Shown piece after piece: positions 58,546 to 64,000 of a DNA stretch of 64,000 nucleotides. Source of the stretch: an uncultured Ruminococcus sp. (GTDB taxonomy: Bacteria > Bacillota > Clostridia > Oscillospirales > Ruminococcaceae); assembly GCA_900538575.1 (NCBI GenBank), contig UPZA01000003.1, forward strand, positions 124,001-188,000, in the 5' to 3' direction. How positions within the stretch are numbered: the first letter of the stretch is position 1; every line of letters begins with the position of its first letter. The translations under genes and the position numbers were made by a program. The notes below the pieces were generated by a model. That model was not told where the DNA came from. It was given only the letters and a program-made list of their open reading frames with translations, and ran no database searches.

Positions 58546-59217
58546 TTAGTGTTTTTTCTTAAGAACAACTGCTGTTGCACCAGCTGTTACAAGACCAGCT
58601 ACTGCTACTGCTACGCCAGCTGAACCTGTCTTAGGTGAACCTGTCTTCTTAGGAGCTACTGTTGTAGCAGGTGCTGCTGTTGTTACTGCAGGAGCCTCTG
58701 TAGGTTCTTCTGTTGGCTCTTCTGTCGGCTCTTCTGTAGGTTCTTCTGTCGGCTCTGCTTCAATTGTGATAGAACCAGCCTCAGCTACTGGAGATTCAAC
58801 ATATGCACCGCCGTTATCAAGGCTTGTGATAGTGATACCGATGTCATATACTGTACCAGCTTCTGCATCTGCAGGAATACCAAATGTAATTGATGAGAAA
58901 TCTGTCTTAAGACCGTTTGGAGCTACATATGTAGCTGAAACTGAACCAGCAACAGATTCATCTGTAACCAGTGCGCCTGTAAGAGTTTCAACAAGTGTAA
59001 GTTCCTCAGGATATGTTACTGTAAGAACAGCGCCCTGAGAGTCAATATCGCCGATAAGTGAAAGACCTACTGTAGCTTCTGTTGTACCGTAAGGAACTGT
59101 TACATCAGCAACCTTAACGCCTTCACCTGCCGCACTTGCAGACATCATTGATGCTGCGCCAAGTACTGTCATAGAAGCCAATACTGCAATTGCTCTTGAA
59201 AATACATTCTTCTTCAT
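58546..59217 (-). CDS. one-cohesin surface protein with sortase-like C-terminus
   Basis: A 223-residue secreted protein. Residues 1-30 are a signal peptide ending in ASAA. Residues about 33-153 form one cohesin-like domain (VKVADVTVPYGTTEATVGLSL, YPEELTLVETL, GSITIEAE at the end). Residues 155-175 are five Glu-Glu-Pro-Thr repeats, followed by a Thr/Ala/Pro stretch. The end has SPKTG at 194-198, a hydrophobic helix and KKKH, which is the layout of a cell-wall sorting signal with Ser in place of Leu in LPXTG. It could fix a dockerin-bearing scaffold to the wall, like anchoring cohesins of Ruminococcus. The cohesin assignment is from pattern, not from an alignment. Confidence 0.78.
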   Translation of the reverse strand: MKKNVFSRAIAVLASMTVLGAASMMSASAAGEGVKVADVTVPYGTTEATVGLSLIGDIDSQGAVLTVTYPEELTLVETLTGALVTDESVAGSVSATYVAPNGLKTDFSSITFGIPADAEAGTVYDIGITITSLDNGGAYVESPVAEAGSITIEAEPTEEPTEEPTEEPTEEPTEAPAVTTAAPATTVAPKKTGSPKTGSAGVAVAVAGLVTAGATAVVLKKKH

Positions 59218-59252
59218 TTTTAATATTTTCCTTTCTTTTCTATATTTGTTAA

Positions 59253-59278
59253 GCATAAGCCGGAATTCCGGCTTATGC
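59253..59278 (-). repeat. 26-bp perfect palindrome between two scaffold genes
   Basis: GCATAAGCCGGAA and TTCCGGCTTATGC are perfect inverted copies with no loop bases between. It lies in the gap before the one-cohesin gene, about 35 bases before its ATG. No T-run follows on the minus strand, so it looks like a processing or stabilising hairpin, not a terminator. Confidence 0.7.
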
Positions 59279-59310
59279 GAAAACAAAACTTAATTAATGA
59301 TTACTGATTA

Positions 59311-61440
59311 TCAGGTTTTAATCCAGTTCTGATAATCGTTACTAACCTTAGTCCAATCTCCGTTTACCGTAGGAAGAATAAGCTTAGCAACATTGATTGC
59401 ATCATACAGATCTACAACGCCGTCCTCATTGTTATCGCCGAGGAATTCCTGGAATGAACCCTTAGGAATATCAATAGGCTTTGTTGGGAGAATAAACGTA
59501 GCAACTGTGATTGCATCGTAAAGGTCAGCCAATTCGCCGCCGCTCATATTAGCGTCGCCACGAGGTCCGATCTTAACAGGGATTGATGCAGTCTTGGTTG
59601 TACCGTTATATTCAACAGTAAATTCAACTGTATAATCAAAGTTCTCACCGTCGTAAACATCGGCAGGCGTATCAGCAAATTTAATTACTGCGTCTTCAGT
59701 TACGTCTTCATCACCAAGCATAACAACGATACCATTCTTAAAGAATTCGACGTTATCATTATGATACCACTGATCGCTGTCTTTGTCAACATCGTAATTT
59801 GTGACAATTTCTATGTCATTTTCTCCCGTACCCGTTGTTACAGTTGTAGAAGTATCTGGAGCTTCAGTTATAATAACTGTTTCGGTTACTATTACCGTTT
59901 CTGTTACAATTACCGTTTCAACTACCGGAACTGTTACCGTCACTGGCACCGTTACAATAACTGTCTGAGACGGAACTACTACCGTTTCTGTCACAACTAC
60001 AGTTTCAACTACTGGAACAGTCACCGTTACCGGAACTGTCACAATAACTGTCTCGGACGGAACTATTACTGTTTCAGTCACAACTACAGTTTCAACTACT
60101 GGAACAGTTACCGTTACTGGCACTGTCACAGGAACTGTTACTGGTACTGTTACAGGAACCGTCACAGGTACTGTTACAATAATCGTCTTTACAGTATCAT
60201 CGCCTGTTTCAGGAGCCTTTGTTGATGTTGTAGTTACAGTTGTTTCAGGAGCTTCTGTTGTTGTAACAGGCTCTGTTGTTTCAGGCTCTGTTTCGCCCTT
60301 GATTGTGATAGAACCTTTTTCTACTATAGGTGTGAGATATGTGTAGCCTTCGCCGCCGCCTGTAACAAGTACTACCGGCTTCGGAGCGCCGTTTGAACCG
60401 TGAATGTCTATCTCATAAACTTCGCCCGGCTTTGCGTCTTCCGATACCTTAAAGGTCATCTTTGCAATCGGGAGAGTCGGATCGTTCGGGATTTTCTCTT
60501 CTGCTGAAGATACTACGTACAACGCTTCTTCCAGAGTAATTGTCGCGCTCTTATCAAGACCCCAGTCCTGAACCATCTTTGTTACTTCAAGCATTGTTCT
60601 GTCAAACATTGCTCTTGCTTCAAGTCCTCTGATTTCTTTTCCCTGCGTATCTATATACATATTAACTACTACTTCTTCACCCGGAGCAGCTTCTACCTTA
60701 TCTGCCCAGAGATTAGCGTCGCCAACATATACACGATTATCTTCACTTTCCGTCGTTGCTTCAGAAGGCTCTGTCGTTCCCTCGGTTGAAGGAGAGGAGC
60801 TTCCGAGTGTAATTGTAGCCGGAATCTTAGTTACAGAAGCTGAATAATCAACGTTTACAAGTCCGTAATTAGGATCATCCTTATCTAAGCCGGCTGCCGT
60901 AGAGTTACCCGACAATAACTCAAACTGATTGTCAAAATCAATCGTATATTCGCCTTCAGCCATTGAGCTGTCAAAAGTAACGTCGAATGTAACAACCGAC
61001 GCGTCGTTGTCATTCTTTACAAACCATTTATCAGGACCGTTCTGAATAAAGAAATTTGTTCCCGATATACCGGAAGCGTCAAAGTCTCTGTTGAACTTTC
61101 CTCCAGTACCATTTACGTTTGTAAGACCGTTCACTTCTGTAAACTTTAAATTAGATAAAGTAATTCCGCTGTCGCTTGCAGCAAATCCTGATTTAAGATA
61201 TGTAACTAACTCATCGTCACCAAAATTATCTACTAACATAGCAACAGTCGTTTTAGCGTTTCCGGCCTTAACCTCATCCATAGTGAAAGATGATTTTTCA
61301 GGCACTAAGCTGAACTGGCTTACTGACTCTTTGACTACTAACCTATCAAAGGCTGACGCTGTAAACGGCAACGCGCTTGCAATCATGGTACCAACCATAG
61401 CCACAGATGTCAGAGCCGAAAGAATTCTACTCTTCTTCAT
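59311..61440 (-). CDS. cohesin protein with Val/Thr repeat linker and C-terminal dockerin
   Basis: A 709-residue secreted scaffold. Residues 1-30 are the signal peptide. Residues about 40-212 form a first cohesin-like or related domain; residues about 236-384 a clearer cohesin (VYVGDANLWADKVEAAPGEEVVVNMYID ... EKGSITIKGE). Residues 421-527 are a linker made of Pro-Val-Thr-Val units and a 29-residue repeat. Residues about 540-626 are an X-module-like beta domain, and 628-709 a dockerin with GPRGDANMSGGELADLYDAI and GDNNEDGVVDLYDAINVAKLI. ATG at 61440 follows AAAGGA. It should bind dockerin proteins and be bound by another cohesin. The first domain is less sure. Confidence 0.85.
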   Translation of the reverse strand: MKKSRILSALTSVAMVGTMIASALPFTASAFDRLVVKESVSQFSLVPEKSSFTMDEVKAGNAKTTVAMLVDNFGDDELVTYLKSGFAASDSGITLSNLKFTEVNGLTNVNGTGGKFNRDFDASGISGTNFFIQNGPDKWFVKNDNDASVVTFDVTFDSSMAEGEYTIDFDNQFELLSGNSTAAGLDKDDPNYGLVNVDYSASVTKIPATITLGSSSPSTEGTTEPSEATTESEDNRVYVGDANLWADKVEAAPGEEVVVNMYIDTQGKEIRGLEARAMFDRTMLEVTKMVQDWGLDKSATITLEEALYVVSSAEEKIPNDPTLPIAKMTFKVSEDAKPGEVYEIDIHGSNGAPKPVVLVTGGGEGYTYLTPIVEKGSITIKGETEPETTEPVTTTEAPETTVTTTSTKAPETGDDTVKTIIVTVPVTVPVTVPVTVPVTVPVTVTVPVVETVVVTETVIVPSETVIVTVPVTVTVPVVETVVVTETVVVPSQTVIVTVPVTVTVPVVETVIVTETVIVTETVIITEAPDTSTTVTTGTGENDIEIVTNYDVDKDSDQWYHNDNVEFFKNGIVVMLGDEDVTEDAVIKFADTPADVYDGENFDYTVEFTVEYNGTTKTASIPVKIGPRGDANMSGGELADLYDAITVATFILPTKPIDIPKGSFQEFLGDNNEDGVVDLYDAINVAKLILPTVNGDWTKVSNDYQNWIKT
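59860..60180. repeat. tandem repeats coding the Val/Thr linker
   Basis: Codons 421-527 of the scaffold gene. It begins with five 12-bp units coding Pro-Val-Thr-Val and continues with an 87-bp unit (29 residues, VTVPVVETVVVTETV... type) in two full copies and one partial. Third bases vary between copies, so the repeat is kept at protein level and is not a fresh duplication. Confidence 0.85.
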
Positions 61441-61457
61441 CACTATTTTTCCTTTCT

Positions 61458-61477
61458 GTCTGCTTTCTCCCGCAGAC
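61458..61477 (-). repeat. stem-loop before the large scaffold gene
   Basis: GTCTGC and GCAGAC form a six-base perfect stem right before the AAAGGA ribosome binding site of the 709-residue scaffold gene on the minus strand. Confidence 0.5.
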
Positions 61478-61549
61478 CGCTGTTTTTTTATTTACGGATC
61501 CCCCGTTATTTTAAACCGTTAGGCTTAAAAACTTATTTATATTTGCAAA

Positions 61550-62407
61550 TTACTGAGCTGCTCCGAGATTATCCTCTGTAACAACCATTGCCACAAAATT
61601 CATAAGCACCAGACTGTCCTGAGCGTCAATCTTCATATCTCTCAGACAATCGGCGTTAGCCTTGCCTTCGGCAGTAAGCGCATTGCTTTCATTATCCAAT
61701 ATGTACATATTAAGCGCTACTACGTCGGCGATATTTATATAGCCGTCCACATTAACATCGCCGTATTTGGTTCCTACCGGAATATCCTCCGTAGAGCCCT
61801 CCTCTGTTGAAGACTGAACATCTCCTGTAACTTCCACATAGCCGTCGGTAAATACCGGATCATATACTGTTATCGCTTCATCCGACGACATATAACCGAA
61901 TATAATGCTTGCATTAGTTGCAGAATCTCCCGGCTTTACAGCTCTGTCAATAGGAACTATCTTGAAGTCCGCCTTGTCGCCGGCGGCCGCGGTTTCCTTA
62001 ACAGTACCTGTAATACTTAGAAATGTACCGGAGCCCGTAAGATAATAATCAGGATTTACTGTACCCAATGCATACATTATGCTGATAATATCAGTGTCGA
62101 TATTGCATTCAAAAGGCGACGGCAGATCTGTTTCCACACCCGACACGTCTTTTGCCAATGCGCCAAGCTCTACACTTTCAACAGTAACCAATGATGAATC
62201 ATATGAAATTCCAAAATCACATCCGTTGAGTCCGGTATCGGGGATATTGGACATATCTAACGTTAATGTAAAGCTTCCGCCTGCTTCAGCGGTTGTATTG
62301 CTGATACCGACGCCGAAGCCGTCTTCAGCCGATACAATTGCAGAAACCGAAACAGACGCCAACGTTGCGGCTGCCAAAAGTCCCGCAATTACTTTTTTGG
62401 TCCTCAT
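61550..62407 (-). CDS. adaptor scaffoldin: one cohesin and one dockerin
   Basis: A 285-residue secreted protein. Residues 1-27 are a signal peptide (ATLASVSVSAIVSA). Residues about 31-193 are a type-I-like cohesin (GVGISNTTAEAGGSFTLTLD, LNGCDFGISYDSSLVTV, YLTGSGTFLSITGTV, ending in TDGYVEVTGD). After a Glu/Ser/Thr linker, residues 215-276 are a dockerin with YGDVNVDGYINIADVVALN and LRDMKIDAQDSLVLMNFVAM. The calcium residues are in place in the first loop; the second loop is less regular. Such a protein links an enzyme to a larger scaffold. ATG at 62407 follows AAAAGGAGG. It is first of three cohesin genes on this strand. Confidence 0.92.
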   Translation of the reverse strand: MRTKKVIAGLLAAATLASVSVSAIVSAEDGFGVGISNTTAEAGGSFTLTLDMSNIPDTGLNGCDFGISYDSSLVTVESVELGALAKDVSGVETDLPSPFECNIDTDIISIMYALGTVNPDYYLTGSGTFLSITGTVKETAAAGDKADFKIVPIDRAVKPGDSATNASIIFGYMSSDEAITVYDPVFTDGYVEVTGDVQSSTEEGSTEDIPVGTKYGDVNVDGYINIADVVALNMYILDNESNALTAEGKANADCLRDMKIDAQDSLVLMNFVAMVVTEDNLGAAQ

Positions 62408-62454
62408 TTGCGTTTTCCTCCTTTTCTGATTAAGCATAATATTTTATCTATAAC

Positions 62455-62483
62455 AAGGGAATTCTTTCGCTGTACATTCCCTT
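62455..62483 (-). repeat. stem-loop in the adaptor scaffoldin leader
   Basis: AAGGGAAT and ATTCCCTT form an eight-base perfect stem in the roughly 120-base untranslated leader of the adaptor gene. Confidence 0.55.
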
Positions 62484-62536
62484 CATTATATTCGACCATG
62501 TGAGCAATTAAACGTTTATAATCTATTCACATTACA

Positions 62537-62565
62537 ATTATAAGTTAAATGCACATTAAAGTCAA
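62537..62565 (-). promoter_or_regulatory. promoter of the scaffold gene cluster
   Basis: TTGACT, 17 bases, TATAAT on the minus strand, giving a leader of about 120 bases before the adaptor scaffoldin start. Confidence 0.85.
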
Positions 62566-62968
62566 TAGGTATTCAAGCTTTTTGTATGGTTTTATAAAAT
62601 AAATCACCTGGAATTGTTGAATATAATGAATAAATCTTCATTTTATCGCGCTTTAAACATTATATACAATAATTCTTCACAATCCGCCCCGAAAATACCA
62701 TAATTATTCCAAGCTGATACCAACTCTATTATAGACGATACTTAATCAAAAGTCAAGAGAAAACTTAAACAAATACAAATTAACTTTTGTCTAATTATAC
62801 ACTAAAAGACTTTTTGTGTAAAGCTTTTTATTATACATTAAATAACTTTTGTTTAGTTTTTATAAATGAGGTGTTTGAATTATTTTATTTTTTTTGCAAT
62901 TTTATATTTAAATTATTTTATCGATGTGAATTTTATGCACATTTTCTGCCAATCATAGTAATATAAAC
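62566..62968. other. A+T-rich intergenic region before the gerA-type gene
   Basis: About 400 bases without a gene, much richer in A+T than the neighbours, with runs such as TTTTATTTTTTTT near 62885. It separates two divergent units. No RNA gene was recognised. Confidence 0.6.
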
Positions 62969-62969
62969 A

Positions 62970-63001
62970 GCCGTAATCTTCCGTCGCGGCAGAATGGAGA
63001 T
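62970..63001 (+). promoter_or_regulatory. leader hairpin with conserved CGGCAGAATGGAGAT element (gerA copy)
   Basis: GCCG (62970-62973) can pair with CGGC (62987-62990), and the 15-mer CGGCAGAATGGAGAT spans 62987-63001, four bases before the ATG at 63006. The stem is shorter than at malQ and recA. Confidence 0.55.
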
Positions 63002-63005
63002 AGTT

Positions 63006-64000
63006 ATGAAAGCAACAGAATTGAGGTATCAAAGCATATTGCCGGATTTGTCCTCTCACCTGAAAAAAATCAAGGAAATTTCCGGCGGAAGCTCAGACCT
63101 GCTTATAAATGAAATAGAAATCTGCGGAATAAGGACCGCCCTCATATGCTGCGAGGGCATGGTTTCCACCTCGACAATGACAGAGCTGATACTGCACCCG
63201 CTTATGAATCTAAAGCTTGATAATCCGAGTCCTGCGGCGCTGTTTAATAAAATAGAAAACCGAATGCTGCTGTCTGTCGACCGTCCCGTAGCATATAACT
63301 ACGAAGATTTTTTCCGTCTTTTAAATTCCGGATTTGCAATGCTTGCCGCAGACGGACAGGACAGCGTTCTCGCCTTCGGAGTCCAGGGCTACGACAAAAG
63401 AGGCGTGGACGAGCCGTCCGGCGAAAACAATATAACCGGATCTCACGATGGCTTTGTAGAGGTTATACGCTCGAACATGTCCCTTATAAGGCGGCGAATG
63501 AAATCGCCGGTTCTTGTTCAGAAGCTGTTTGTAATGGGAGATAAAAGCCAGACTGATATGTGCATCTGCTACATGTCCGACAGAGTTCCGAAAAAGCTTA
63601 TAGAAAAAATAATGACGTCAATTGAAAAAACGGATCTTGAATCGATTTTGTCCACAGGCTATATACAGCCGTTTATAGAGCCGGACAAAAAACGGTTTTT
63701 CAATTCTGTCGGCAGAACTGAACGACCTGACGTTTTATGCTCAAAGCTTATAGAGGGACGAGTTGCAATATTGGTGGACGGCAATCCGTTTGCTCTTATT
63801 ATTCCTAAATTATGGAGCGACGATTTTCAGACTGTTGACGACTACAACTTCAAGCCTTATTACGCCACATTCACAAGATGGCTGAAATATGCGGCTTTTC
63901 TTATTGCCATACTGCTTCCGGCTCTTTATGTGGCGATAGCCATGCACCACCCTGAGCTTCTAAACAGCACTCTCCTGCTGATTCTTGCCGAATCTGAACA
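63006..64000 (+). CDS. GerA-family spore germinant receptor subunit, N-terminal part
   Basis: The first 331 residues of a membrane protein that runs off the window. It matches the large subunit of spore germination receptors (GerAA/SpoVAF family): a soluble domain with TGSHDGFVEVIRSNMSLIRRRM, MSDRVPKKLIEKI, STGYIQPFIEPDK and RPDVLCSKLIEGRVAILVDGNPFALIIPKL, then the first membrane helix around LKYAAFLIAILLPALYVAIAMHHPELL. In Bacillus such proteins sense amino acids or sugars in dormant spores; a SpoVAF-like role is also possible. The germinant cannot be told. Its start follows the conserved leader element. Confidence 0.92.
   Translation, partial: MKATELRYQSILPDLSSHLKKIKEISGGSSDLLINEIEICGIRTALICCEGMVSTSTMTELILHPLMNLKLDNPSPAALFNKIENRMLLSVDRPVAYNYEDFFRLLNSGFAMLAADGQDSVLAFGVQGYDKRGVDEPSGENNITGSHDGFVEVIRSNMSLIRRRMKSPVLVQKLFVMGDKSQTDMCICYMSDRVPKKLIEKIMTSIEKTDLESILSTGYIQPFIEPDKKRFFNSVGRTERPDVLCSKLIEGRVAILVDGNPFALIIPKLWSDDFQTVDDYNFKPYYATFTRWLKYAAFLIAILLPALYVAIAMHHPELLNSTLLLILAESE

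Noticed and set aside
59860..60180. Repeat block considered as a CRISPR array
   Set aside because: Units are in-frame, code for a protein linker, have no unique spacers and lie inside a clear gene.
59761..60225. A 154-codon plus-strand reading frame rich in Tyr, Asn, Arg and Cys
   Set aside because: It is the antisense of the Val/Thr linker repeats; the low-complexity composition comes from the repeat and there is no ribosome binding site.
62925..62962. A possible forespore sigma-G-type promoter (CATAGTA box) before the gerA-type gene
   Set aside because: The -10-like box is there, but no matching -35 box is at the right distance, so it cannot be supported by eye.

Overview
The window comes from a low-to-moderate G+C, Gram-positive, spore-forming anaerobe of the Clostridia, most like Ruminococcus (Oscillospiraceae). 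Evidence for this is sporulation and germination genes (a SpoIID protein, a SpoVB-like flippase, a GerA-family receptor subunit), strong AGGAGG ribosome binding sites, at least a dozen sigma-A promoters with an exact 17-bp spacer, GTP-type PEP carboxykinase, and secreted proteins with cohesin and dockerin modules typical of cellulosome or amylosome builders. Species is inference. No tRNA, rRNA, insertion sequence, phage or CRISPR array was seen.

Layout. 1-4760: the end of a secreted-protein gene on the minus strand, then an FMN riboswitch and a complete riboflavin operon (ribD, ribE, ribBA, ribH) ending in a translationally coupled HAD phosphatase that may supply the orphan dephosphorylation step. 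4769-8423: rnhA-iscS-iscU (RNase H and Fe-S cluster assembly) and purA. 8496-9864: a dockerin-bearing leucine-rich-repeat surface protein and a small membrane protein. 10028-13931: malQ and glgP, glycogen or starch breakdown. 14402-22903: guaB, spoIID, citrate synthase, then a lipoprotein, two-component system and YqhQ. 22897-27535: prmC, recA, recX, rimO, pgsA. 27655-34591: acyltransferase, DUF5131, ArsC-like protein, metG, a GH25 muramidase, a phosphoribosyltransferase-like protein and a DUF3783 protein. 34698-39857: SpoVB-like flippase, aminotransferase, an unknown protein, mazG-hup-rqcP. 39905-43837: a GntR/ABC cassette with a clear operator, and pckG with a candidate Rex site. 44096-48478: polA-rimI-tsaD plus a small secreted protein. 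48704-58435: dus, a large EAL protein with a beta-helix tail, a GH25-LysM lysozyme, two alkyltransferases, a metal chaperone, galE/galK, and a TtcA-like enzyme. 58546-62407: three minus-strand genes for cohesin proteins. 63006-end: a GerA-family germinant receptor subunit, cut by the window edge.

How it fits together. The three cohesin genes look like a small scaffold set: an adaptor with one cohesin and one dockerin, a larger cohesin protein with a Val/Thr repeat linker and a dockerin, and a one-cohesin protein with a sortase-like C-terminus that could tether the complex to the wall. The dockerin of the LRR protein at 8496-9266 carries the same DLYDAI core as the large scaffold protein, so they may bind the same cohesin. 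malQ and glgP fit a glucan-using lifestyle.

The most unusual observations are (1) an exact 15-nt element, CGGCAGAATGGAGAT, that closes a small GCCG/CGGC hairpin and contains the Shine-Dalgarno sequence 4 to 6 nt before the start codons of malQ, recA and the gerA-type gene, with looser relatives elsewhere; (2) the EAL phosphodiesterase fused to about 335 residues of beta-helix-like repeats; and (3) the scaffold gene cluster with hairpins between its genes.
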